A stretch of DNA of 64,000 nucleotides from Rhynchopus euleeides (GCA_963210315.1 OY723302.1:1302001-1366000), one strand, 5' to 3'. Counted from the first letter of the stretch, positions 1 through 11,958 are shown. Numbers and translations are program-made. Notes: a model not told the origin generated them from the sequence alone.

Positions 1-402
1 GACCCGACACAGTTCATCGAAGGGCATCACGACTTCATCAACCCCGAGAGGACGGCGTCGGTGTTGGAGAGGATATCATCTAGCGTTGGTGTGGAGATAC
101 AGCCATACTACAGCAACATGCCGGCAAGGAAGAGGCGGCTTGTTACGCTGCAGTCCCATAATGATCTTCCCAGCAGGTTGTTAGAGGGTCTCAAGCAGGA
201 GGCGGAGCGGCAGAAGCGGAAGGCGGCAGCCGCTGCGGCCAGCGGGGCGATGGGCTCTGCCGGTGGAGGTGGTGGTGTGGCAGGGCTTGTGAGGACGTCG
301 TCGACAGCGTCGTCCGGCTCGGCGACACCTCCCCCGACGTTGTTCAGAAGGAGGTCTTCTGTTGCGCAGCCGCCGCCGCCACCCGAAGCCAAGCAGGACT
401 GA
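1..402 (+). CDS. C-terminal part of a host protein, possibly the end of a RasGEF domain (partial)
   Basis: The frame is open from the first base of the window, so the start lies upstream; the stop is TGA at 400-402. The first 65 or so residues look folded: a DPTQFIEGHHDFINPERT stretch is followed by VEIQPYY. This resembles the end of RasGEF/CDC25 catalytic domains, where a FIE-x-G motif is followed by an INF-K helix and a Q-x-x-PY motif. That match is by eye and weak. After residue 75 the protein becomes a low-complexity Ala/Gly/Ser/Pro tail rich in Lys and Arg, typical of a disordered terminus. If the RasGEF reading is right it would activate a Ras-type GTPase. The coding call itself is fairly secure; the family is not. 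Confidence 0.5.
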   Translation, partial: DPTQFIEGHHDFINPERTASVLERISSSVGVEIQPYYSNMPARKRRLVTLQSHNDLPSRLLEGLKQEAERQKRKAAAAAASGAMGSAGGGGGVAGLVRTSSTASSGSATPPPTLFRRRSSVAQPPPPPEAKQD

Positions 403-1141
403 TGCCGTGGCGTTGGCGTGGAGGTGGCTGGTAGGGTGGGGTGGGGTGAGTGGGGGGGGGGGTAAATAGGATATATGTAGTCGGGGGGGCAGGTGGGGTG
501 GGGTGGGTTTCCCCCGCCCCGCCCATATCTTAAAACCACAATCACTCCCCCCTCCTCTCCCCCCCCCCCCCCCCCCCCGACTCCTCCCGCCAGCACACCC
601 CCCCCTCTCCCTCTCCCCACCCCCCCACCCCCCGGCACTGTGTGTGTGGCGGGGAAGGTGATCAACATTATTGTGATTTTCCCCCCTCTCTTTTCTTCTA
701 ACTTCAACATACGCACATATACCCCCTCCTTCTCCTCTCCCTCTCTCTCTCTCTCTCCCCCTCCTTGTGGCACTGAGATCACACTGTTTCACTCTCCCTC
801 CCCCTGGACCTCCGCGAGTTCCGCTACCTCTACCTCCGCCACCACCACCACCACCACCACCCCAACATCCTTCCCAGGAATAAGGTGCAGACCAGGCTCT
901 GCACCCTTCTCTATACAACACACCCAAAACACACACCGCACGCATCTCTCCGCCACACCCCCCATCCCCTTTGCCCACTTTGGTCTGACGGTTTGTTGAT
1001 TTCTGTCGGGAAGGGGTTTGGTCAGGTGCGTTTGTGTTTGTGTGTGCGGAAAGGCTATACAGACAAGGCGCGGCGCCCCCCTCCCCCCCCCCCCCCCCCC
1101 CTTTTCTTTCCCCCACCCCTCCACCCCTCTCGTTCAGCATC
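403..1141. other. C-rich low-complexity intergenic stretch
   Basis: Long C runs (for example 558-578 and 1082-1100), a CT-rich tract near 740-765 and a short CAC repeat near 840-860. Long frames here encode only Pro, Gly, Ser or Thr runs and I see no gene. It probably contains the 3' end of the gene on the left and the promoter and leader of the gene at 1142. Confidence 0.6.
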
Positions 1142-2308
1142 ATGACTGACGCGGAGCGTGGTGCGGAGGAGGACGTGGCAGCGCTTGTCGCACAGGAGCC
1201 CGAGGGTGTTTCAGAGGAGGCTAACATGCAGGCATCCTCTCAAGGCCAGGAGCAGCAGCAGGTTGCTGCCGAGGTTGAGATCCCCGACTACTGGGTGCCC
1301 GGGGAGGACGAGATGGGGTTGCTCCAGATGGTGGCGTCTCTGCCTGAAGGGAACAGTGTCTATCTCCACGCCCGCCCGACGGAGGAGCTGCGCGCCAACG
1401 CGTCGGATTACGCTGGGGAGTGGATCGACCTCTTCGACGATCTCCTGGTGAAGGGGAAGTCGCAGGTGCTCCGGCAGGAAACCGCCTCCGTTCCGGACAC
1501 CGCGATCTACACAGCGCAGACGGTGCACCAGCATATCAGAAATGCGTCTCAGAAGGACTACCTCCCAGTGAAGTACCGCGACTGGTCCCGCTGGGCAGTG
1601 GCGCACTACCCTCTCGACGCGAAAGGCGGGTTCGGCTGCCTCAAGGAGTCCCCCTCTGCGATGATCCCCGTGATTCTGAACCCCTTCAGGAGGTCCTTTG
1701 TGGACCGGTATTTCCTGGTGTGCATCAACTCAGGGCCTGGGTATTTCATCCCCATCTCGAAAACGCAGTTTGTCGTGGCCGGCATACACACCAACGAGAA
1801 CAGGCTGCGGGGGAAGCAGTACCTCAGCCACGAGCAGTTCCAGGCGCTGCAGAACATCCCCGACGCAGACGAGGGGGTCGTATCGCTGCAGTGGGCCCCC
1901 ACGCTGCGCGTCGCAGAGTGGGTCCCGTCGCAGAAGGCGTTCTTCGCATCGGCGCTGCTGCTGGCGGTGGTGGAGGCGGCGTTCGGGCCGTCGATGCGTG
2001 CGGAGACCGGCACGCCAGCCCTGCGGCGAGATGCCTCCAACGCATCCCCCGTGTCGATCGCATCGCTGTGGGAGCGGGTGAAGGGTGTCGGGCGGGTCTC
2101 GCTGTGGATGGCGGTCGGCTTTGCCTCCTCCACAAGCGGTCGGATCCTCGCGACACGCTCCGAAGAGGCGTTTGTCACCGCGGAGACCCCGTTCACCGCG
2201 CTGGCATCCGGTGTGGTTGCCCTCACGTCGGAAAGCGCATCCACGCTGTGGGTGTTCAACGCGCTCTCCATGCTGGCGAATTACCGCTGCGCGCTTCTCG
2301 TGTGTTGA
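1142..2308 (+). CDS. Uncharacterised 388-residue protein
   Basis: I chose the ATG at 1142, which begins MTDAERGAEED. The frame extends upstream to 1034, but that part is Pro-rich translation of a C run. The protein starts with an acidic, Gln-rich segment of about 45 residues. A well-mixed, globular-looking region of about 230 residues follows, with motifs such as PDYWVPGEDEMGLL, YRDWSRWAVAHYP and PFRRSFVDRYFLVC. Residues from about 260 on contain two moderately hydrophobic, Ala/Val-rich segments (one near FFASALLLAVVEAAFG) that might be membrane-associated or buried helices. The strong contrast in composition with its surroundings and the single uninterrupted frame support a real gene. I do not recognise the family and assign no function. 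Confidence 0.75.
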   Translation: MTDAERGAEEDVAALVAQEPEGVSEEANMQASSQGQEQQQVAAEVEIPDYWVPGEDEMGLLQMVASLPEGNSVYLHARPTEELRANASDYAGEWIDLFDDLLVKGKSQVLRQETASVPDTAIYTAQTVHQHIRNASQKDYLPVKYRDWSRWAVAHYPLDAKGGFGCLKESPSAMIPVILNPFRRSFVDRYFLVCINSGPGYFIPISKTQFVVAGIHTNENRLRGKQYLSHEQFQALQNIPDADEGVVSLQWAPTLRVAEWVPSQKAFFASALLLAVVEAAFGPSMRAETGTPALRRDASNASPVSIASLWERVKGVGRVSLWMAVGFASSTSGRILATRSEEAFVTAETPFTALASGVVALTSESASTLWVFNALSMLANYRCALLVC

Positions 2309-3589
2309 ATGGGGAAGAGGAGGTGGATTGAAAGGGTTGCCGCAGCACACAGCAGCAGAGACAGCAGCACAGACACTCCGCGCGCGGAAAATGTGTTGAA
2401 AACGGTTTGGACTGTATAAAGAGACTCCGGTGAGAGTCGGGGGGGGTGGGGGAGGGGGGGCCGTTGTGTCTCGGGTGTTTTCTTGACAGAGATAGATGCC
2501 CGCCTGTGCGGAGACCACGCCATAAAAGCAAGGTGTGCTCGGCGTGGCGTGCGCTCCACCGAATCATCACGAAAGTAATCCCGTGTGTGTGTTGGCGGCA
2601 CAGCTTCTCCCTTGCATGTGGAGACGACGGCCTCTTCAGAGCAGTGGCACGAATGGCTGGGAGTGGCAAAGGGGGTGGGGGTGGGTGGGTGGGAGGTTTT
2701 TTGTCTTCTGTATTCTCATCGCAAATGGCACTGTCCGGGACATGCCGCCATGTTTGGCGGCACACCCCACACCCCACCCCCCTCTGTGTGAGACGTCCCC
2801 TTATGGGGGGTCCGAGGCTGCATGCGCACTGTGGCGGCGGTGGTGGTGGTGGCGGGGGGGAGGTGTATGGCATGGCGTCACACGATATTCATAACCACAC
2901 ACACCCATGCACCCCTCTCGCTGTCCCCTACTCCCCCCGCCTCGCTGTGCGACCAGGGCAAAGAGCACGGTGACATCGCAGTTGCCCTCCTTGGCTGACT
3001 GCGAGATCTAGCCCCGACCATGTGTTCGGTCCTGTTATACCCCCTCCCAACCCCACCCACTAGTTGTTATGATGTGTTCTCGCGATCGACGAAAGTCCCA
3101 TATTTTTTTCTGATTTTTGCAGAACAGCGCAGTTTCTTTGAGATTTGGTTGGGGTGGGGTGGGGGTGGGGAACTCCCTGCGACTCGCATGCAGCGAACTT
3201 AAGCTGCTCAGCGGGTGTGGGTGGAGGGATGGCGCGGTGGAGTGTGTTGGAGGGTGAGGAAAGACAGACAGGGGGGGGGGGGGGGGGGTGGGTGTGGGAG
3301 GTGCAGCTGTTCGCGCGATATTGCATAGGCGAGGGTACGATGCTATCCCTGCGGCGAGTGTCGGTTGGATGGAGGTGGGGCGGTTCATAATTATTGGTGG
3401 GATCTCTCTCGTGGGGCGTTGCGGGCGTGTCGCAAGGAACGCGTGTTGAGAAGGCTCCAGGAAAGTACTGCAGGCGGTGCGTTACCCTGGTCTTGCCCCG
3501 CCCTTCAGCTTGCGTCACTCATGATGTTGCAGGGTCTGTTGGCTCTGCTCGCGGGGGGGTTCTTCCTGCAAACGCACGGGCTGTTGTCA
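2309..3589. other. G/C-run intergenic stretch, no supported gene
   Basis: Many runs of G or C (2440-2460, 2840-2860, 3270-3290) and GGGGT iterations. Several overlapping frames of 60-120 codons on both strands are Gly/Pro-rich or unconvincing. One frame at 3365-3733 runs into the tandem array and is probably not a gene. Confidence 0.55.
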
Positions 3590-4600
3590 AACCCGCATTC
3601 TGGATTCTGGCCGCCTCATCCGTGCAGCACAGAGCTTACCGCTGACGGGGAGATTGATATGGAAAGAAACAGAGATGCCATCGTAGGCACGCAAGTGATG
3701 ACAAAACATTTGCATGACCATGCACCACGCTGAGCGGGCTCCGTGCCTCGTGACAGACACCCAATACACACAATCACTCTACCAACTCTGATCCCCACAA
3801 CGAAGGCAGCAGCCTGACTGCAGTTCCACAAGTCTGCATACCTTCACAAACCCGCATTCTGGATTCTGGCCGCCTTCTCCATGCAGCACAGAGCTTACCG
3901 CTGACGGGTAGATTCCCAATGAGTAACAGTTGTCTGCTTGCTGGGTGCAGCAGCACAATGTCATGTGTGATGCATGCATATCAAATCATGTTTGAAACCC
4001 GCATTCTGGATTCTGGCCGCCTTCTCCGTGCAGCACAGAGCTTACCGCTGACGGGGAGATTGATATGGAAAGAAACAGAGATGCCATCGTAGGCACGCAA
4101 GTGATGACAAAACATTTGCATGACCATGCACCACGCTGAGCGGGCTCCGTGCCTCGTGACAGACACCCAATACACACAATCACTCTACCAACTCTGATCC
4201 CACAACGATGGCAGCAGCCTGACTGCAGTTCCACAAGTCTGGATACCTTCACAAACCCGCATTCTGGATTCTGGCCGCCTTCTCCATGCAGCACAGAGCT
4301 TACCGCTGATGGGGAGATTCCCAGTCGAGTATAAGCAGCAGCACAAGGGCATGTGTGATGCAGGCACACGCAAATCACGTTTGAAACCCGCATTCTGGAT
4401 TCTGGCCGCCTTATCCGTGCGGCACAGAGCTTACCGCTGACGGGGAGATTGATAGGAAGTGGGAAAGTAGCACAGATGCCATCGTAGGCACGCAAGTGAT
4501 GACAAAATATTTGCATGACCATGCACCACGCTGAGCGGGCTCCGTGCCTCGTGACAGACACCCAATACACACAATCACTCTACCAACTCTGATCCTCACA
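3590..4600. repeat. Compound tandem array, period about 390-406 bp, with a shared 60-bp core
   Basis: A core beginning AACCCGCATTCTGGATTCTG occurs five times, starting at 3590, 3849, 3996, 4254 and 4385. Copies 1, 3 and 5 continue into a long unit of about 205 bp that ends near ACTCTACCAACTCTGATCC. Copies 2 and 4 continue into a different, shorter unit containing GATTCCCA. The array is therefore long-short-long-short-long, and the higher-order period is one long plus one short unit. Divergence between copies is a few percent. Frames across it on the minus strand are repeat translations, not genes. Confidence 0.9.
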
Positions 4601-5151
4601 ACGAGAACTGATTTCTTTTGCCACCCGCTTTGTTTCCGACACACGCACCACACCCACACACCCACTGCAGGTATCCCCTCACTGCCCGTATCCACATTTA
4701 GCAGAAGCAAGTTACCGTAAAGAGGCTTTACCGTCTATTGTGACAAATATCGAAACCTAAACCTTGAAGAGAACCCAGAACACAAAAAAACCAGTTGTCT
4801 TCAGAGAGCCGCCTCTCGCAACCCGACGCTCTCACACACCCCCTGCCCCCTGTTCCCTGTGAATTTGTTCTAAATCCAAGCAACAGAACTCAGAAGCCCC
4901 CCCCTCTCTCTCCTCCCTCTTGCCCCCTCTGCCCAAGAGCACAGCAACCAGAAGAGAGAGAGCAGTGTGAGAAAGAAGAAGAAAAAACCCAGCCGGCTTC
5001 TTTTTCTTTTTTGTGTAGCTGTTTGCTTCCCCCCTCCCTCTCCCACTCCGAGCGCCGCCTCTCTCGCGCCCCTCTCCTCGCCGAGCGAAGAAGCAAGCCC
5101 GTGATCTTGCTTGTCAAAGCTTTGAGGGCTACCCCCTACCCTTCCTCGACA

Positions 5152-5668
5152 ATGTTCCGCGTCGTGTCTGCTGAGGGGATGGAGGCTGTGACGGCCCCCC
5201 ACAGCCCAATGCTGCGCCCGACGGCGAAGACTTTCTTCGACGACGACTTCGAGCCCCTCGACCTGGGCCACTGGACTGGCGGCGTTGCCACTGATGCTGC
5301 CGCAAGGAAGCCTGGCATGGCCAACCACTGCCACACGCTGATGGGGTGGCTGAAGAGCACGCGCACTGCGTATGTCCTTTGTTGATTGTATCGAAACGAA
5401 TGCGCAAAACGATCCCCCCCCCCCCAAGGGTGCCCCCTCTGGAAGGCTTTTCTTATGTGTCGGTCCCCGAATTATATTTTGGCCGAAGAGTTGCTGTCCC
5501 AAATAGGTTATGACTCCATCTCTCTTTTGCTTTCACTGCTTCACCCCCCCCGCACCCCACCACCCTGCCCCGCACAGGACACCTCCGTGCTCTGCCACTC
5601 TCTCTTCGTCGTCGGACAACGGGTGCCCGACTGACGACGCGTCGTGCAGCCTCGACGACGCCTGGTAG
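5152..5668 (+). CDS. Small two-exon gene, unknown function (exons 5152-5369 and 5578-5668)
   Basis: The first exon runs from the ATG at 5152 to 5369. The intron is 5370-5577 (208 bp): it starts GTATGT, has a C-rich pyrimidine tract and ends CGCACAG. The second exon runs to a TAG at 5666-5668. The join is in phase and gives 309 bases, or 102 residues. The unspliced frame would stop a few codons into the intron. The protein has an acidic patch (FFDDDFEPLDLGHW) after about 30 residues and a Ser/Asp/Cys-rich C-terminus ending SLDDAW. I do not recognise a family. The upstream ATG-containing frame from 4795 is Pro/Ser-rich and more likely leader. The splice call rests on consensus sites and preserved phase only. 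Confidence 0.55.
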
Positions 5669-8600
5669 AAACGCTACCACCAGCATCTACAACAGCGACA
5701 GCGAAAGGCGTCTCCAAGCGGGGGTAGTGCCGAGGGGAGGCTTTTTGCGGTACAGCCTGCGCCTCGCACACCCCCTCCTTGTGCCTCTCCCGACTCGAAT
5801 TTGGGCAGTCCCACCCAGCCCAAACCCTCTCCCCCCCCACCCCCACGCCCCCCATCTCCAACTGCTGACGGAGCGGGAGGTGGGGATGGTGGGAGGGGGG
5901 TGACAGAATAATAAAAAAAAACCCCCGGGTTCAAATCGCTCAACATCACGTGGTGTTGGCTGCTGGGCCATTCTTCTTGCAGGGGGTTGAGGGGGTGGGG
6001 GGGGGGGGGTAAAAAAACCGAATGGTTTTTTTGGGGCTTGGGGGGGTGGGGTGGGCTGGGCTGGGCGATACTCTGTTTTTTTTGTTCCGGGACGCCATAA
6101 TCATGGTGGGCATATGGAGCAATTTTGAGAATGGGTTGATTGATTGCATGTGAATTATATTCTGAAGTCTGCCCACCGAAGGGGGCGGTCAAAACTGCAA
6201 AACTCTGTGCTTCCATTTTTTTCCCCCTTCGAATTCACTACCCTATCCACCCTCCTCCCCCCCCCCCCCCCCTGTGATGATTTGATCAAAAAAAAACAAG
6301 AGTGGATTCACACGCCGGTCCGTGATGTGTGAATCTGCACAGTGGAGGCTACTGGCAGAGTATGCTTGGCACAACGTCCGCTGAAACAAACCGATTCAGG
6401 TGTGAATGATTTGCACAGCAGGAGAGTTGCATGCCTGAGATTTGTCACCCATTGCGAATACCGCCTCCCACCCCCACCCCCAAGACCTGAATGAAAAAAA
6501 AACAAACCGGGCGATTTCATTACCTCTTTTTGTGACAAGGATCTTCAAAAAATATATATGCACCAGCCACACACACCCCCCGCTCCCCGGTGCACAACAA
6601 GACCCATCGGCGGGGCGCACAGCATACCCGTTTTTGCCCCCGCCACCCCCCACACCCCCCCCCCCCCAAGAAAATCCCGGATCCCCACCTCCACCTAAGC
6701 TTCCATCCCCCCCCCGCCAGTGAGTGATGTCTGGCTGCAAACCCCCCCCCCCCTTCCTCTTCCTACCCTCTGGTTTTGTGTATAATGGGAATTCGTCAAT
6801 TTCTCTCTTCTTTTTTCGCTCGCTTAAAGTGTGATTATACCGATGCCCCCCTCACACACCCCGCCCACTCGGGGAAGTAAACACTCTATTGGATTGAGCT
6901 GAAATCATCATCACGAAGGGAAAACCCCCGTTCAGAGGGCGCCGGATCCAGGCGTTTTCCCTCGCCCCCCCACCCCACCGCTTACACTGAGAACCAAGTT
7001 CAGAGAGCGGCGTGGTGTTGGGATCGGGTGTGTGTGCGTGGTGGGGATGGAGAGGGGTTAACGTGGTACCTCCACGCGCCCTCCTTTTGTGCCTGGTATG
7101 GCCCCCGCAGGCTCTCGTCGAGTATATATACCAACCAAAAAAATCACCTCCCCTATCTGCGCCCCGCACACACCACGCCTGCACCTCACCCACCCCACTC
7201 TCTCATCTCTTTCTATCTGTCCAACTCCGCCCCACCCCGTCGGCGTTGCCAGGCAGATAGTTTTTTATTCCAACTAGAGTCAGGGTCACTTGTCGGTGGG
7301 ATGATTCACACTTTAAGAAGTGCGATAAAGAGATGGTTGTGGGAGAGGAAGTAATAAAAAAAAAGGTGGAGGCGATGCCGTGCCCCGCCGGGGGGTATTT
7401 TTTTTTTCGTATGGTCGTTTGCGTGAGGTGGCACATCCACTCCTTCCGCAGATGATCTGTTCCTACATACGATACCCGGATGCAAACACTCTGTGACAAG
7501 AGACACACACAGATGGGCCTCCCACAGCTCTAATGAGTTGTGTACGTGGTGGGCTCGGAGAGCGCGGGGTGACACCAGCATGGAGCACGGCAACACCAGC
7601 ACACCACTCCCCCGCTTTCACATCACCTCTTTAGTCCCGTTTATTTTGGAGCTTTCTTAGTCAAAAACCCACCCCCCTCCACCCCATTATGTCGTATCGC
7701 CGACTTGTCTCTCCTGACGGGGATTGGGGGGGGTATCACACAGGGTCCCCGCACCGCTGAAGTGCATCGCCTTTGTTTCTCGACTCCTTGCGACTCCGAG
7801 CACACTGTATTTGAGCTACTCCGCTTCCACCCCTCCCTCTCTCTCCTCCTTGCAGCCTCTCGGTGCATGGTTTTGATTCTCTGTTTTTGGTTTGAGCACA
7901 GCACGTGAAATGTATACGGGATGATCTCTTGTAGAACAACAGAAAATCAAGCGTGGTGGTTTATCCAGAGGCTTGTTTTGTGCGACAGCTTTGCCGTTGT
8001 GGTGGCATGTTGCCGTATGCATAAGGGCTGAACATCCTCGTCTTGGTGGAGACTTCTTCTGTCGATGCCAAAAGAAAGATAAAAAACAATCAAATGAACA
8101 ACTGGCATGTCCCTCCATAGGGGTACAAAGCTTTCTAGAAGCTGTGTGCGCCTGGCTGCCTCCTGGCTGTCTCGCAGCACCAGGGCTGCAAGCGGTCGGT
8201 GCCAACAAGAATGCGCTACGAACACGGCTAAAAATTGTTCAAATTGTTCACCTACATCAAGAACTATAGCAGTGACAGAAACAGTAGTGGGGGGTGGGTG
8301 GGGTGGGGAAGGGAAAGGAGAGGTGGGGGCGGAGGGGGTGGTGAGTGAGCCCGCAAAAAAATACCCCCCCCCCCCCCCTGCCAGCCAACAACACTCTTGC
8401 CCGGCAAAGCGTGTGCTCGCCCCCGCGCCCCCCCCGCCCCCTCTCCTTCTCACACCCACCCCCACCCCCACACACGTGGGCATCATATCCTATTTTTTCG
8501 CCGTTCTCTACATCATTTCCCTGGCCCCTCCCGTCACCCTCACTCTCCAAAATATCTTCTTCATCCTTCCAAAGCAAGCTCCAGAATGTCAGGACGCGCG

Positions 8601-9180
8601 TAGGCAAACGGGTCCCCCCCCCCCCCTCTCTCTCGTCACAAAAAAATAAATATCACCAAATTTTACCGTCTCTCACGGGGAATCAGGTGCTCTAATAACT
8701 TCCTTCCTCCTTCATCTGATAATTTCCCCCGTTGCCACTCCATCTCTCCATCCCCCCCCCCCCCCAAAAAAAAAACAACGAAATCAAAAAAGCCAATGGT
8801 AAAAGTGTTGCACTCTTCTCCTGGTTTTGCAAGGTGGTGAGGTGGGTTGCCAATCCAAAGCGCAAATTCCCCCCCTCCCCCCCCCAACCGCACTACCAGC
8901 CACCCTCTCTCTCTCTCTCCTACCCACCCTTTATCTCCTGTTGCCCCTTCTCTTCACATTCACACACACACACACAACCACCCCCATATCTTCCTGACCC
9001 CGTCTCCACCCGCTTATCCTCCCCTCCCCCCCCCCACCCCTCAATAACTCTATTCTATTGCCTCGTCTTTCTGCTGTCTCTTTCTCTCGACTCGTCCCCC
9101 CACCCCTCTACTATTTCCCCTTCTCTTTCCGAATTCCAAAACTTATATCAACAACAAAACAATTGACGTTCTTTCTGGGT

Positions 9181-9211
<31 letters not shown>

Positions 9212-9671
9212 GATGGGGGGGGAGGGGGGGAGTCGGTATGGAAGAGAAGGTCGCGATCAAGAAGTCTCCTGTTGTCCCTCCTCTGTGTGCGTGGGGCTGC
9301 ATTTTTTTTCATGTCCCTCCCCCCCCCCCCCCCCGCGCACACAAAACTCTACGATTCTGACTGTTGGTACAGTCACACCCCCCCACCTCCCCCACCCCAC
9401 CCCCCCCGGAGATTTTCTGAACTGCACTGGTCCCTCCCACCTCCCCCACCCCTCCCCCCTCTCGACAACTTCTCGTCCCTCTCCCCACTTCACCCTCTCC
9501 TGTCTACCGGCAGCAGCAGCAGTACAGTTGGAGGTTATCACCCTTCATGACGTCACCCCCCCCCCCCCCCCTCGAACCCAAAACCAAACCCAAAACCCAC
9601 TAAAGATTGATTACTACAAGCCCCCCACCCCCATCGCCCCCTTTTTGAATTGGAGCGCCCCCCCCCCCCCC
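5669..9671. other. 4-kb low-complexity intergenic stretch
   Basis: Dominated by C, G and A homopolymers, CT-rich tracts, a (TG)n run at 9181-9204 and many GGGGT iterations. The frames are short, proline- or glycine-rich, and overlap on both strands. I see no conserved motif, RNA gene or complete element. A copy of the ATTGTTCAAA-type motif lies at 8231-8255. Confidence 0.55.
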
Positions 9672-9673
9672 TA

Positions 9674-10297
9674 CTGGGGGGGGCTAAATAGAAGGGGGTG
9701 GCCGAATAGAAGGGGGGGGTCTGGAAATTCGAAATCCATAAAATTTTAGGCCGAATACAAGGGGGGGGGGTCTTGTATTCGGCGGTCCGTGAATTTTGGC
9801 CAATTTTCAAATTTACGCCTGTTTTTCCAGTCCTAACAGGCACCCCATGGTCAAAATGACCCCACTGCGATCCGCACGGAATCCAAACATTCAAAAGAAC
9901 AGGGTTTTGGACACCAGTGTGGGGGTCCTCACAGGTGGCTGACTCCTGGGAATATCCTCCCATTATCAGGAGCCAAATCAGGCCCACATTTCACGAGTGA
10001 AACTTGGCACCTCCACCCACAAAATGACCCCACTACGATCCGCACGGATTCCGAATAGTGCAATGGAAGGCGAAAATCGCGATTCCACGAGGTCACCTGG
10101 AGCAAAATTCACCAAAATTTGGAAAAATCACGGACCGCCGAATACAAGACCCCCCCCCCCTTGTATTCGGCCACCCCCTTGTATTTGGCCACCCACTGCA
10201 AAAATTGCCCAAAATTTTGGGTTTTTGAAAACCCCCCAAAAAAAGCGTTTATACGCCTATTAGAAGGGGGGGGGGTCTTCTATTTAGCCCCCCCCAG
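9674..10297. mobile_element. S1: TA-flanked non-autonomous element, CTGGGG ends
   Basis: 624 bp, flanked by TA at 9672-9673 and 10298-10299. Both ends begin CTGGGGGGGGCTAAATAG when read inward. The subterminal regions repeat short modules such as GGCCGAATAGAAG and CCGAATACAAG next to G runs, arranged as hairpins around 9755-9785 and 10135-10200. The centre carries two copies of a motif containing AATGACCCCACT and GATCCGCACGGA. There is no coding capacity. TA duplication suggests mobilisation by a Tc1/mariner/pogo-type transposase. Confidence 0.85.
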
Positions 10298-10311
10298 TAG
10301 GGAAAACCTTA

Positions 10312-10931
10312 CTGGGGGGGGCTAAATAGAAGACCCCCCCCCTTGTAATAGGCGTATAAACGCTTTTTTTGGGGGGTTTTCAAAACCCAAAATTTTGGGC
10401 AATTTTTGCAGTGGGTGGCCAAATACAAGGGGGTGGCCGAATACAAGGGGGGGGGTCTTGTATTCGGCGGTCCGTGATTTTCCCCAATTTTGGCGAATTT
10501 TGCTCCAGGTGACCTCGTGGAATCGCGATTTTCGCCTTCCATTGCACTCTTCGGAATCCGTGCGGATCGTGGTGGGGTCATTTTGTGGGTGGTGGTGTCA
10601 AGCTTCACCCATGAAATGTGGGTCTGGTTTGGCTCCTGATAATGGGAGGATATTCCCAGGAGTCAGCCACCTGCAGGGACCCCCACACTGGTGTCCAAAA
10701 CCCTGTTCTTTTGAATGTTTGGATTCCGTGCGGATCGCAGTGGGGTCATTTTGACCATGGGGTGCCTGTTAGGACTGAAAAAACAGGCTGAAAATTTGAA
10801 AATTGGCCAAAATTCACGGACTGCCGAATACAAGACCCCCCCCCTTGTATTCGGCCTAAAATTTTCTGGATTTCGAATTTCCAGACCCCCCCCTTCTATT
10901 CGGCCACCCCCTTCTATTTAGCCCCCCCCAG
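10312..10931. mobile_element. S2: second copy of S1 in inverted orientation
   Basis: 620 bp, flanked by TA at 10310-10311 and 10932-10933. It is nearly the reverse complement of S1, so S1 and S2 form a head-to-head pair separated by only 14 bp (TAGGGAAAACCTTA). The pair forms a 1.26-kb near-palindrome. Small differences, such as TAATAGG versus TATTAGA near the inner end, show that these are two insertions or an old duplication rather than an assembly fold-back. Confidence 0.85.
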
Positions 10932-11358
10932 TAAGGGGGGAAAATTACGGGATTTTTCACATAGGCGAGGAACACGCACAAAATGGCTGTAAACTTGAAA
11001 TCCCGGCCCCTGGGAGTATTTGGGGGCGGTCTGGGTGGTTGTTGGGGGTATTTGGCCACTTCTGAGCCAATCCGTGACCATGCTCAAAAAAGTGTCATGG
11101 TTTGGTTCCGGCCCCCTCATCCGAACCACCCTTCCGAGCCCGTCCCGCCCAACTTGCCCGCAACATGCCGCCTTTTCTTGTCTTGGGTGGGCACTGATCC
11201 CTCCGGTTCAATTTGGGAGCAAATGAGTGTGACAAGCTTGGGAAGGAGCGTCTTCTCGCCAGCATTTCCTGATAACACTTGCTGCAGCGTCCACCGACCA
11301 CTGCGCCTGCCGGTTTGTACACCGAATAAGGCTCCACAACAAAGCAAGCAAAACAAAA

Positions 11359-11958
11359 CTAAACAAAACAAAAACTGACAACACAGGTCGCACTAAAAAA
11401 AAAAAAGGCTTTGGAACCCACACCGGCATATTTTCCAAAGACACCAGTCCCAAACTCCATTCGCACACCGTCTCCGGCCTCTCCTTTCCATCTGCGGCTG
11501 AGTTCCCCAGCATTCTGGCCGTCGTCCGGCATCTCTTTTAGCTCTTTCAGTGCTGCAATGAAGAGCGCGTAAGTGGGGGTGATGGTGCAGAGGACGGGGA
11601 TCATCGCCACTGAGAAGTGCCACTGCAGTGCCGCAGAGCCGGGGGGACACAGCTGATACACCACACCCACTTCGCTGTTGCCGTTTCCTCTGATGAAGTT
11701 CCCGATGCATCCGACACCTCGGGGAGGGCACATAATAACGCCTCCCGAGCGACGCCCTTGCATTCGCAGACACACCCCGGTCTTGTTGAGGATATCGGCA
11801 GAAACCTGACAGAACACTCGCTGAAATGCCATTCTTTTGGCCCGATAGTGCCCAGATGCCTCATCAGAGGCGGCAGAACGTGGTACATGACGGGGGATGT
11901 TGATGGCGCAGGTGACAGGGTGCTCGGGAGACTCACCCGAGGAGGGGTTCGGTACCAA
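11359..11958 (-). CDS. Uncertain 199-codon frame inside element T
   Basis: An uninterrupted minus-strand frame with mixed composition, including FQRVFCQVSADILNKTG and a hydrophobic SVAMIPVLCTITPTYALFIA segment. It overlaps one inverted arm and runs into a poly-A-derived Phe run at its end. I recognise no family. It may be chance, or a relic of a captured gene. Confidence 0.15.
   Translation of the reverse strand: MVPNPSSGESPEHPVTCAINIPRHVPRSAASDEASGHYRAKRMAFQRVFCQVSADILNKTGVCLRMQGRRSGGVIMCPPRGVGCIGNFIRGNGNSEVGVVYQLCPPGSAALQWHFSVAMIPVLCTITPTYALFIAALKELKEMPDDGQNAGELSRRWKGEAGDGVRMEFGTGVFGKYAGVGSKAFFFFSATCVVSFCFV

Noticed and set aside
493-1227. Long Pro/Gly-rich frames on both strands
   Set aside because: They are translations of C and G runs and short tandem repeats, without globular segments.
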